NCBI GenBank assembly: GCA_001643675.2
Contig: LSRY02000029.1
Span: 434,001 to 498,000 of the forward strand
Direction of reading: 5' to 3'
DNA: 64,000 bases
Origin: Monocercomonoides exilis
Taxonomy: Eukaryota > Preaxostyla > Oxymonadida > Polymastigidae
The notes below the pieces were generated by a model. That model did not search any database. It saw nothing but the letters and a program-made list of their open reading frames with translations, and was not told the DNA's origin. The translations under genes and the position numbers were made by a program. Of the stretch, positions 25,629 to 40,340 are shown one piece after another (position 1 is the first letter of the stretch; every line of letters begins with the position of its first letter).

Positions 25629-28528
25629 TTAAATGTCCATCATCACAGACAGATTGTGAGCTACGTTGGAGACAACAGGATCAGAAGCAGAAGATTCGAT
25701 GTTTGAAAGCACAGAAATCAATGAGATTTCATCCGGCAGTGTCATCGCAACAGCCAGCGCAGTGTCATTCCCTTTGAGCAGCGAGTGCACCGCGCAGACA
25801 GAAGTCCTGAGGGCTCTTTCATTCGCCTCTTCATCAGCGCCTGCTCCTTCCCCTTTCGCCGCCATCCGATGCAGTTCCCATGCTTTGCTCAGAGAAGTGC
25901 AGAGCATGTTGAGTGCCTCTGAATTCAGCTCGTCAAAGCTCTGCTTCTCATCTGCACTGAGCCGCAGGCAGATGTTGTGGATGAGCGATGCACCAACACT
26001 GACTGGTATTGCAAATGAAGAAGGAACAGATAAGACGGACTCATCAGAATTCACAGCTATTCTAAGCATTTCTGTGGCAAGTCCAAACACTTCAGCCACT
26101 TTGCCAATGCGTTTTAAATACTCCACACCTGATGAGGTAGCAGTGGCATTCGCCAAGTTTTGTCCACTAAATCAGAATGGACATTTAAATAATAATAACA
26201 ATAATAATAATAATAATTTTCATTTCATTGAAGATTCAACAATCAAACCATGGAAGAAGCAGTTTGTTAAATACAGATGTTTGTTTTTCTTTAGCAGACA
26301 ATAACATGTCAATCAAATAGCTCAAATTCAAAGACTTGTGCAAAGATGATGCATTTGTCATGTGCTCCTTTGAATCGCCTGTCAATCCACTTTCAGACAT
26401 CATTTTCCCTTCGCTTTCTTCTTCTCCTTTTGCAGCTGTTTTCGATGACTCCACACACAGCATTGCAACTTCAGCTGGATGCAGCGCCAACGCAGCAGCC
26501 AGCTCCAAAATCGGCTTTGTCAAATTCAACGGCCATGCAATGAAAAGACTGTTCAGAATCTGATGCACTCTCTCTGGGAAGTGTGGATATGAGCTTTCTG
26601 ATGCTTCCTTCTGAACTCTGTTCTGAGCGCAATGCGAAAGAAGACTTGTAAATACGCTTTTGATTTCGGCAGATGAGAGGAACTGTCTGTCTGACAGAGA
26701 CAAAACACCATTCTGTGAAGAGTCAGATGGAATGGACGATGATGATGATGATGATGATGATGAACTGGGAGAAGCTGAGGACTCAGCTGCAGATGAAGCA
26801 TCTTTGCCACTTCCAGCTTCACTTCCGAATACATCTGCGTTGTCAAAAAGAGTCGAAAGAATGCGGTTGATGTCTGCTGAAGTCCAGAAGAGTGGATGTG
26901 ATGACAGATCCTCTTCATCAGCAGTGTGGGAATTGTCTGTCTGTTGTTTTGCGCTTTCTGGCTGGGCGGTTGAGGAAAGAAGTCCGCCAAGCACAGACTG
27001 CACTGCATTCGATGGCTGAACAGCGACAATGAAATTATAAGTGATAGAATTTGTAAGAATCAGTTACAGATGAAGTGAAAATGAAAGGAAATTAAATGAT
27101 TTGCGAGTTTTTGGTTTCAAAGATAAATAAAAATCATTCAACATAATATTAATATTTATTAAAATTCATATAAACATCAAAAGACATACGAAATACTGAC
27201 CCAATATCTTATCTGCTCCAGCTGCCTTCAATTGTCCTAGCATATTCAAAAGATTCGGCATAGCATCAGTTTTCGCTTCTTCTTTTCGTTCACTTTGAGA
27301 TGCTGTTGCAGAAGAAGACGGTTTTTCAGAGGATTCATGAGTACCATTTTCTGTCTGATTTTGATGTTGATGTTGTGCTGTTGAAGGTGCGGAGGAAGGA
27401 GAAGATGATGAAGAGCCTTGCTGAGGTCTGTTCTGTTGTGCCATGAATCCTTGGAGCAATTGGAAGGCAAATGGCGGAATGTTGAATCCGCCTGCCTGTG
27501 TGTTCTGAGGCTGGCCTTGTTCGGAAGACTGACAACTTTTTGTGTCAGATTCTTTGCTAACATTTTCGGCTGTTTTGTGGCTTTCTTTTTCGTTTAGTTC
27601 GTCTTCTGCTTCTTCTTTCTCAAATAAGAATACAACTCCTTTTTCCTTACGATTTTCTCTTTCTTTCTCCACATCTCCAGAAACAAGCCTCAACGGATCT
27701 CCTCCTCCATAAAACTTATTTATCATTGGCTCTAATTGTTTTCCCATTGGAGTTGCTAAGAACAAAGCAGGCAAACTAATTATCTCTGTTCAACAAAATT
27801 ATAGTATGAAATGATAACAGTCGAAAAATAAAGCATATAAACCTTCTGGAATTCCGATATTACATAAAAATTTGCAGCATTCATTAGAAAAGTGATTGCA
27901 GTTATTTTCAAGAAGCTTATATGTTCGAGCAGTAAATTGTTTCCTTATTGATCTTAAAAATGACTCAAAATCATGTTGTGTTTTGTCCGTCATTCCAATT
28001 CTATTTTAAAAGATAATAACATAAGGTTGATTGAAAAAACAATAAAAAGCTTACGGTATTGATTTTGTCGGAGAACCGCTTGTTGTATGAGCCTGAAAGC
28101 AAATTATCAAAATTGTTTTTTGGATTAGCACGTCAACGATTGTTATATAAATAATATTGATTGCATACAGGAATTCCTCTACAGTTTTACAATTCCGGAA
28201 ATGATTTAATTTGAAAAAAGTTAAAAGAAACATGTTTTCTTCAAAATGCCTCAAAACCTCATAATTCCTCCACTAAAATAATATTCGCAACCACTGTAAA
28301 ATGACATAAATTTATTTTTTTCAAAATGATATTATTTCACAAATTGTAAGTTTTTCAGTAATATTACAACAACAACAAATAATATTCAAACAATACAACG
28401 ACTCCAGAGTGCCAAATTCCTTCTATTTCCTTTCCAAGCAACATCGGAGAAAACTGCTTTGCAAGTCCTTGACTTAGGTCATATAAATTCAAAGAAACCA
28501 TTAATAAATTGGGTTTTGTATTTTCCAT
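25629..28528 (-). CDS. PPPDE (DeSI-type) peptidase with PUL-like C-terminal domain
   Basis: Eight exons (28528-28392, 28293-28258, 28178-28169, 28092-28055, 28000-27843, 27785-27190, 27015-26249, 26166-25629) give 759 aa. PPPDE/DeSI proteins are Cys-His isopeptidases that remove SUMO or ubiquitin. The fold is read in order: [20 protein letters not shown], then [11 protein letters not shown] with catalytic His, [41 protein letters not shown] with catalytic Cys in NNCNHF, then IPE..I.LP....[12 protein letters not shown] Ser/Gln-rich linker follows. The C-terminal ~430 aa are helical ([32 protein letters not shown]) and resemble a PUL/ARM domain, which partners PPPDE in some plant proteins. Phase closure needs a 10-nt exon. 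Confidence 0.85.
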
Positions 28529-29307
28529 TATTCAATTTTTTATTATGGTTGATTCTTATTGGACTTTCATAATAGAAATATTTGTTTTATTTTTCATTTT
28601 GCTTATAAAGAGCTGTATACTTCTGACCTTTCAAGAGTTGCTGAAAATAGTTTATTAGCACGAATTCATAAATCTCTTATAAACTATATGTGAATAATTT
28701 TTAAGAAATTCTGAAAAAATGAAATGTTCATAATTGTTCATTGTTCCATTTTTATTATTATAAATTATCACTCAATTTTTTTGAAAATGGTTTTCACAAA
28801 TGAATAATGTTTAATCCACAGTTTTGTTAACAAGAATTATCAATCATTATTATTTCTTGAATTGCGAAACACTTTTAAGGTTTCAATTTTTGTAGTTGTT
28901 CAACAAAAAATTTTCAATCGATTTATCGATCAAAAGGAGTCATTATGCCTATTTTTCATGTAATGTGAACAATTATTTGGTTGACTATTAAAATCAAATT
29001 AAAATCAAAACAGAGAAACATGTGATTTCCTGCACAATTCATCATTGGTGTTATCCTTTTAGAAAACTCGCATAAGTTCATGTTTAAAGGAAGCAATGAT
29101 ATTAAATATTTTGTTGAAAATTTTCTGTGAACAAGTTGAATATCTCCATTAAGAAAACGATTTCATTTTGATAGTTATGAATGTTATGATTTGTTTGATG
29201 TTGAATGAAACAAAGTTTGAGTTTAACAGAACAAAGCTTAAAAATTTTTTCAAAGATTATTTCATTTATGCCACGATCATTTTAACTTTCAAATTGATAA
29301 TATTATT

Positions 29308-30572
29308 TGGGGTAAAATATGGACTTTCAAGCTTTTTTTGCACAAAGCATGAAAAAATTGTTTCACTTATAACATTTTTTAACATTATCATATTTCAAAA
29401 TAAATTAAATTTTCATAACTGCAAACAAACATCATTAGAACTGAAACGAAATGACTCAGTGATGCGGTATTCGATTTGACTAATACCAAAAAGTGAAATA
29501 TAAAACCAAAAAGTGAGACTCAAAACCGTTTTGATTGAGTCAAGACCAATTGATTCAATTCTGGGTGCATGATCAATAGAAAGTTTCAAAAATTAAGTTG
29601 TTTATATCTTTCAATATTTAAAGAATAAATGAATTATATTTCATACAAATTATAATGCAAATGTTTTTTATTAAAAAAACGAAAGATTCTATGTTTTGAT
29701 TTTTTCAAAATTCTTTATTCAATATTAATTTTTTATTTTAACAAATTTTTCATTAAAAACATTTTGTTGTTTATATTTTGTAAATTTTGATTGATTTGAA
29801 GAAAAAAATTCAATGATCAAAAAAGAATTGGAAACATATAACGAAATTTAAAAAAACAGAAAAAACAATGATAGAAATTCGAATTGAAAAAATTTTCAAC
29901 CACTTATCATTTAACCAATTCTTTTCTTTATAAAAAATAAAAAAGATAGAATATAAAGTTCATAATTCAGACAAAGTTTTATGAAAAAACAATAGTTCAA
30001 TAAAAAACATCTTTTCATATAAAACTGAAACAAAACCAACGAAATAATGAATACTAACTTCATAATCAAAACAATTAATAACAGTTTGAACATTAAAAAC
30101 TTATTGTTAAATCAAAAATAACTTTAAAAACTTGTGTCAAAAATTTCGATGAATTTTTCATGATCATAAAAATACTTAACGCAAATATATTAATAACATA
30201 CTAAAGATACACATATAAAAAAATTAATAAAAGCAAACTGCTCTGTAACAGAAAACACAAAAAACTTCAAAGAATAATGATCAAAATTGATATATAATTT
30301 TTGTATTTTTGATCACAAATAAGATTGAGGGAAAACCGAATTGATTGAGTCAAAACCAATAAAACAAACAAAAAACGTTTTGACTTAATCAATTCGAATT
30401 GACCCGCTCAATTCGTTTAAGGTCTATTGAAATCAATACCCAAAGTTTTCCAACATTTCACAAATGTCAAAAAATGAACTCATTTTTATTGCGTTTTTTG
30501 ATATAAAAAAGTTAATCGAAAATGCATAATTTTTCAATGAAAATGCCTGAAGTGAAATATTTCGCCCCATTT
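29308..30572 (+). mobile_element. MITE-like element copy, interrupted by a ~950-bp insertion
   Basis: The left end GGGGTAAAATATGGACTTTC (29310 onward) and right end GAAATATTTCGCCCCAT (to 30572) match the ends of the compact ~270-bp copies at 61918-62190 and 62383-62650. Here they lie ~1.26 kb apart because extra DNA sits between two AATACC words at 29482 and 30435. Ends are imperfect inverted repeats of each other. No transposase ORF is present, so it would be non-autonomous. Confidence 0.6.
29482..30440. mobile_element. nested insertion flanked by AATACC
   Basis: A ~950-bp block absent from the other copies of the host repeat. It is flanked by AATACC (29482-29487 and 30435-30440), a possible target duplication. 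Near both ends it carries variants of a short motif, TTGATTGAGTCAA, in direct and inverted orientation. No ORF of note. Confidence 0.4.
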
Positions 30573-31654
30573 AATGAATATCAATATTTGCAATCGATAA
30601 TTTTTGAAATGAAGCAAATGACAAATATCTGTTTTTTATAAACTTGAATCTTTTTGGATCATTTTTAACAATAAATTCATCAAACATTGTCATTTTGCAA
30701 ATCAAAAGATTTTTGCCTGTTTGATGTGAAAGAGTGAACATTGCTGAAAAGTTTGATGGTTTTAATGCAAAAAGTGATCAAATAAGGATTTCAATTATTA
30801 AACACAGATATTAAACATTTGCATCTTTTTCAAAAGAATAACAATTTAAGACACTCAATTGTTTCGAGCACTTGCGTGATTATTTTTAATAAATGTGATT
30901 ATCAAAGACTTCAATATTTTTCTGTCTTCATTCATGAATAAAGTGTTTTTTTGAAATAGATGAATTTCCATCAAAAAAAATTTTGAAAACGATGAAAAAA
31001 CATTAAGTTGTGATGATTTATTTTTTTTTTGATGATTTTGGGGGAAACAGTCTAAAAGCTGTGACTGAATGGGATATTATTTTTGAAATTGTTTCGTTTT
31101 TCGTGGTGTATACTATTCACAAGTTTTTTTTTTTTTTTCGTTGACAAGAGATTTTGTATTCGACTGTTAAATTCATCACGACAGTTTCAAAAACAAATAT
31201 CTTGTTTAACATGGATGTGGAAGTCTTTGAGAAGCCTTTTCATTTTTTTAGCGTTCATTTGTTAACATTCAAGTGAAATTTTCAAACGAAAATATTGAAT
31301 GAAATAAAATGATATTAAAAATTATTGTCCAAATGAACTTAAAAAAGAAAGAAAGAAAAAAAGAAAAAAAAATTTTTTTTTTCAATTTGGAAATATTTCA
31401 AATGTTTATATTCAATTTTTTTTATTTAGCAAAAACATTTTTCTTAACCAATAAACCAACTTGTAAATATTGTAACATCAATATTCAAATTTATATATTC
31501 TTGTTACACAAATTGAAGATTGAAAATTATTAAAAATATGTTTTTAAGAATTTCTGCTAGTTAAAACTCATTAAAAAAATGTTTGAAAAATTTAGATAAT
31601 GGGCATTTTGGTTTTTTTGTCAGTTCATTTTTCTTTAATTAAAACAAACAAATC

Positions 31655-34600
31655 ATGAATATTTTTATATTGACGTTTACGTTTTTTGTCATTCTTCAGA
31701 ATGTTCGAAGCTCGGTTATTCCAGCGACATTATGCTCTTCCTTTGAAAAATATCCAAGTTGTGGCATTGGACCTTCTCCAAGGGAACATCTAGCCGTTGT
31801 ATCTGTAACATTACCAGGCTATGGAGATGACATAATATATTTCTTTGGAGGAACGGATGAATCTGGTGGTTACTTGACGAATATTTTTTCTTACGATGCA
31901 AATTCAAAAACATTTGCATCAGTTGAAACTAATGGCGACTTGACTACACCACAAAGAAAAAATTTTGCATATTTTGTGCATGGTACAAAATTTTATCTTT
32001 GGGGAGGACAAGGTCCTTTGGGCTTATCAAATGATATGTTTGTTTTTGATTGCCAGGAAAATACCTGGACGGAATTGACCCAAGCAACAAGACCATCTCC
32101 AAGACAAGGTTCACATTTTGCTTACAACTCTGGAAAGTTCTATATTTTTGGAGGTAGAGATTTTAATGGAAACCAGAACGATGTGTGGGAGTGGGATGTG
32201 ACAAATGGAGAATGGACACAAGTTGAATGCGATTCTTCTTCATCATCTCCTGAAGGAAGAACTGGAGGAGGAGCCTACTTATCAACCGATTTTTTATATA
32301 TTTTTGGAGGAATGACAATTTCAGGAAAGTATGAACAAGACATGTATCGACTTAATCTATCAGTAACACCGAAAACATGGCAAAAATGCAAAATAGTGGA
32401 CGAACTAGGAACAGAAATGACAGTAAAAGCAAGAATAGAAGCAACAGTTGCAACCTTTGAAACAAAAGCTTATGTTTACAGCGGATTTGATTTCTCAACT
32501 CAAACATGTTCACTGAATGATATCGTTGTTTATGATTTTTCGTCCAGCGATTCCAGCTCAGATGGCAATGTTGTTGCAACAGTCTATCCCATCACCCAAT
32601 CTGGATACTGGAGACGTCTTTGTGGACTTTTAGTCATGAAAGATCCAGCAGCTCCGACAGAGGTGGTGATGTTTATGTTTGGAGGAGATCGAAATGGAGC
32701 TGTATTGGGAGACATGGCCAGAGTGAAGTTCCTCACCACAGCCACTTCACAAGGAACTTCTAATAATCAGCAGAACACAATCGAAACTGAATTAACAAAT
32801 AAAATTTCTGATCCATTGCTTCAGATGCCAAAGAGAAAGTCAACACCGATTTTGTATTCACCCGTCATGGCAAATTCGCACGGCTCAAACGGAGCATCAC
32901 TCGCATTCACCCAAATGGCAGACAGCCTTCCAGAGTTTCCACTTCCACGTTCGCACCACAGGGCACTGCTGTACAAGAACAGGATGTGGATCTACGGAGG
33001 AATAGGGGAAGGTGGAGTACTGATGAACGACATGCACAGCTTCGACTTCAACACGAAGCGATGGTCAGCTGCTGGTATTGCAGCTGAGTCGTTGGAAGGC
33101 CCTGCTGTGTCTGATTTTGCATTCTGCGAGCATGCTGGGCGACTGTTTGTGTACGGAGGGTACGGCAAGAATGAAGAGACAGGGATAACTGAAGTGAAGG
33201 ACGAACTGTGGTCGTATTCAACACTTACAAAAAATTGGATGCGCATCGATCCGCTCGACGACTTCCGCTGCCCGGGGTTGGTGAATGCTGCGGCTGTTGT
33301 GCTGCACAAGTGCATATACGTAGTCGGGGGTTATACAGGCGCTGCATCGTCAAACGAGATCTGGCGTTTCTCATTGGTAACGCTGAAGTGGATGAAGATT
33401 GGTGCTGCATATCTTCCTTCTACTCAGTTCAACATGGCAAATAACCCTCCGCTGTTTGTGAAGCCAACGACGTCAAACGCAAAGAAAGAAAACGAAATAA
33501 AGTCGAATCAGCTTCTGTACAAATTAATTGCACGAAATGGACCTGCAATACACAAAGAAACTAGGATGATTGACGGCAACGAGTGGGATGTGCTTGTAAT
33601 AGGAGGTGGAATGAGCGAATTCACTCTGCCACTCAACGTGATTGATGTTGTGCTGCTGGATAGAACATTGGAAGAACCCTCATTCCATGCTGACACAGAG
33701 AATATGACTGTTACATATGCTTTTTATTCTGACCCCGTTTCACTCGGAATTACAGACACAGAACCTTCTCCGCTTCTTCTGAACAGCCTGACACTGGAGA
33801 CAGAACACGGATTTATCGCCATCGGAGGAGTGGAAGAGGAAGACACACAGAACTTCATCTCATTTGTTGATCTTCAAAACTTGAATGCGCCTGTTGTGTA
33901 CAACCAGCACGAGGTGAATGCTGTTGAGATGCCAAAAGTGACTGGAGCAGCTGGCGTTTACTACGGAAGAACAATCTTCACATTCGGAGGGATGATCATT
34001 GGGAGAAACGTGCCCACGTCGCAGCAGCCGCACAACCAGATGATGATTTATGTGCTGGACTCCTCCTTTGCGTGCTCACTGGGCACATACCGCACGCGAC
34101 AAGGAGGCCTCAGCGAGGTCTGTGGGCTGTGTCCCATCGGCTCGTTCAACAAGTTCTGGAATGCTGACTCCTGCACCGTCTGCCGTCCGGGTTCGTTTGC
34201 CGGCACATTCGGATCCACTTCGCCATACCACTGCTTGGCATGTCCAACAGGCACATACAACGACGAGGCTGGTGCAGGAACATGCAAACAGTGTAGAACA
34301 AGTGCAACATCAAACAGATTGGTCTCACTACGAAGCAACGCAGGCTATGTCAACTCATCAGACGCAGCATTTACTTCTTCATATTCGTACACTTCATCAA
34401 ACGATGTTTTCAGCAAAGATGCATCTGCGCAATACTGCCCTGTTGGTTCAACCACAAATACAGACGACTTCCCACCAGAGCCACAAGACGATGTCCAGCC
34501 ACCGTTTTACGAGACACTCGATTCCTGGTCATTCTACATTATGGTCATCTGCTATGCGTCTGGCATCTGCATCGGTCTTGCGATGGGTGTTGTTGTGTGC

Positions 34601-36086
34601 TGCTGCCCGTGCAGAAAGAAGATGTATGTGATTGATGCATTCACTGATGCTAACCCAGAGCATTACGACAAGCTCCTCCACAAATCGCCAAAGATCCTGC
34701 GGAAGTCGAAAGTTGGATCGTATGTGACAGTCACCTTCATCTGCTTCCTGTTCTGTGCAGCAGCTGTGATTGTCGTCGAGTTCGTGGCAAACAACATCAC
34801 CGAAAACAAGTCACTGATCTCATCTGCAATGTATTCAAAGGCCAAACTGAAGGAGTCATCAATCGATTACATTGAATTCCTGTTTAAGATGTATGACATG
34901 CATGCAACATGTGTTCAAGGCGTACAAAACGTCTCAGAAAGTACTGGATGGGGGAAATGTGCAGATACACTGTTGATAAACTCTCGTGGATTCTTCGATC
35001 TAAGTTTGTATCCCTTATATTAAACAATCATTTATTAACTTTTTTATTTTTTTATTTCATATTAAACATATGTTTCTTTTCATTTCCCCACCTCTCAAAC
35101 AAAATGAACCAAACTTCAAAGATGGAAACAATCCGTTCACAACCGAATGCAGACAGACACCCTCCTCCCACATCTACCACAACACAGTCGCGCACTGCGA
35201 GATCCGAATGAAGGCTGGGCTGTCCAGAATGAACTTCCCAGACGTCGGATTTGATCCGCAAATCACAATTTCATCCACCGAAAACGAGGCACATGCATTT
35301 GCGATCTATGCGTCGATGACGGTCGACACAGGAATCCAGTTCAAAAAGGAGTCAGACCGTCTTTCATTCCACTCGCTCTATGGAAAGACGTCCAACGGCG
35401 ATGTGATCAAAGGTAAAGACCCAGCGAGGATCAAATTTTCGATCATTCCATCGCGTTTTGTGGATCAGGAAGACAACACACACCAAGGTGCACAGATTCT
35501 GAAGACTGAATTCGACTTGGGGACAACATCATCGAACGAAAACATGTTTGAGGAGTACGGCCTCAACTTGGAAGTGAACTTTGAGAAGGACATCAACATC
35601 CTGCAGACAACGTGGGTGCAGCGCGAGAAGCCGTTCTCATTCTACGCGAACCTGCTGTCCAACCTGATGGGATTCATGGGCATCTTCTCGGTTGTCGTGT
35701 GGGGGCTGCAGGAGTTCATGGACTTCGACTTGGGCATCTCGAAGTGGATGCGCATTCACTTCTGGGGAGAGAGCGGGGTGGACGACGAGGAGCACAACAG
35801 AACTGTTGAGCCAATCATTTCGAAGAAACAGTCAGCCAGTGAGATGTCTGCATCCTCCCCGTCTTCGCCTCTTGTACTACCTGGCCAGTCGCCTGCCCCC
35901 CTCTCCCGCAGTCAGGAGGCAAACTCAACCACTGCCCTGCTTGCTGCCTCTGAGTCGCTTGTCTCTTTTGGCCACTCTCAGCCAAATTCCCTTGCTAGTT
36001 CTGCTTCGCCTTCTCCGCGCCATCACTCAAGGCTGCACTCATCATCTGAGATGGATCCACTTGGATCGTCTCAAACATTATATTAG
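31655..36086 (+). CDS. Kelch / cysteine-rich multi-pass membrane protein (complete)
   Basis: Exons 31655-35003 and 35122-36086 (phase 1, GTTTGT donor, 118-nt intron) give 1,437 aa. A signal peptide (FILTFTFFVILQNVRS) opens the protein. Two banks of Kelch blades follow, roughly residues 40-360 and 420-760 (YFFGGTDESGG, YLWGGQG, YIFGGRD, YIFGGMT; then WIYGGIGEGG, VYGGYGKN, YVVGGYT). Next is a Cys-rich ephrin-receptor-like segment at about 810-890 (CGLCPIGSF, CRPGSFAGTFG, CPTGTYND), then two helices (around FYIMVICYASGICIGLAMG and VTVTFICFLFCAAAVIVVEF), an extracellular loop, a third helix (NLLSNLMGFMGIFSVVVWGL) and a Ser/Pro-rich cytosolic tail. It is the full-length paralogue of the gene at 3-2179. 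A receptor or adhesion role is inference. The 3' two thirds are much richer in GC than the flanks. Confidence 0.9.
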
Positions 36087-36994
36087 TCTTATTAATGGTG
36101 ATGTTGACATTGAAACTAGTTCTTTGTTCAGATTGTGAGGTCATATCAAAAAGGAACCCAGAAATTTAAAGGCTTTTTAATTGTATTATTGATTACATTC
36201 TTCATAATAAGTGCTCTTATCTGACGATATTATGAATTGTTGCTTAATCAATAAAACAATCCATCTTATTCTTTTCGTTACTTCCCTCCTGTATGTTTGA
36301 ATTTACCTGCCCAATTGTTGCATCCAGTGCTCTGCTTGTGCTTCGTTCAAGCAGTTGTCTTATATTGGGTTTATGTTGTCTGCACACATTATTGTTGATG
36401 GCTGATAGAAAACTTATATCAGTGGTGTATATGTTTGTCTTTTTTATCCGTACAATTCTCTGTTTTATTTGATTCTCTTATCATATTTTGTTATGTTTTT
36501 ACGAGCTTTTACCATTTTTTACAATCAACTCATTCTCTTTTCATACATTTTCATTCGTTCATATTCGTGTTCCAGCAAAGTTAGCATTTAAATATTTGCT
36601 TTTGTGACTTTGTTTGTTTCATTTGACTTTTCTATGGTTATGAAGCTCTTTTTACGTTAATGTGTTTTATGTTTTTATCTTTTCTTTCCAAGTTCAACAT
36701 TCATTTCATTCAATTTTCGTTGTTTCTGATTTTTATAAAGTCTTTTCTTGACATATTTACACTCATATTTTTACACATTATCCTTTCCATTTCCTCAAAG
36801 AACAACCACTTTTTGTTGCTTACTCAAGAAAGACGTTTTCATCACTAACTTCTTCTTTTTTCCCTTTCCATTTTCTAAAAAATGAGGTGACTTTATCAGA
36901 ATTTATCTGAATAATCATGAAGTGAATGCTTTCTTGGAGCAATCAATCAAATTGCAGTGATTCTCCAAGAAAACGTGAGTGTTGCTTCCCGCTT
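36087..36994. other. convergent intergenic spacer
   Basis: About 900 bp, strongly T-rich on the plus strand, between the stops of the Kelch gene and the helicase gene. Small ORFs here have no coding character. No RNA gene or repeat seen. Confidence 0.6.
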
Positions 36995-40142
<3,148 letters not shown>

Positions 40143-40340
40143 TTTGGAAGAAGATCAATCTAAATTTTGGTTAAATGAAAATTCCCTTAATTTTTTATTA
40201 TAAACAGAACATCATCACAACAAAAAGGTGAAGTGAATTATTTAAAAGATTTACAAATAAATAAAAAGAATGTGGTTGGGAGAGAAAAAAAATGTGAAAA
40301 TGATTTTAAGAAATGCTTTTTTCGATATTCACAGAAATGA

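Larger units (their letters stand above)
28529..31654. other. gene-free AT-rich interval with dispersed repeat
   Basis: No supportable gene. It includes one copy of a dispersed repeat family (29308-30572) interrupted by a further insertion (29482-30440). Purine tracts near 31335-31385 and long T runs near 31020 and 31125 are also present. The 5' flank of the Kelch gene at 31655 lies at its right end. Confidence 0.65.
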
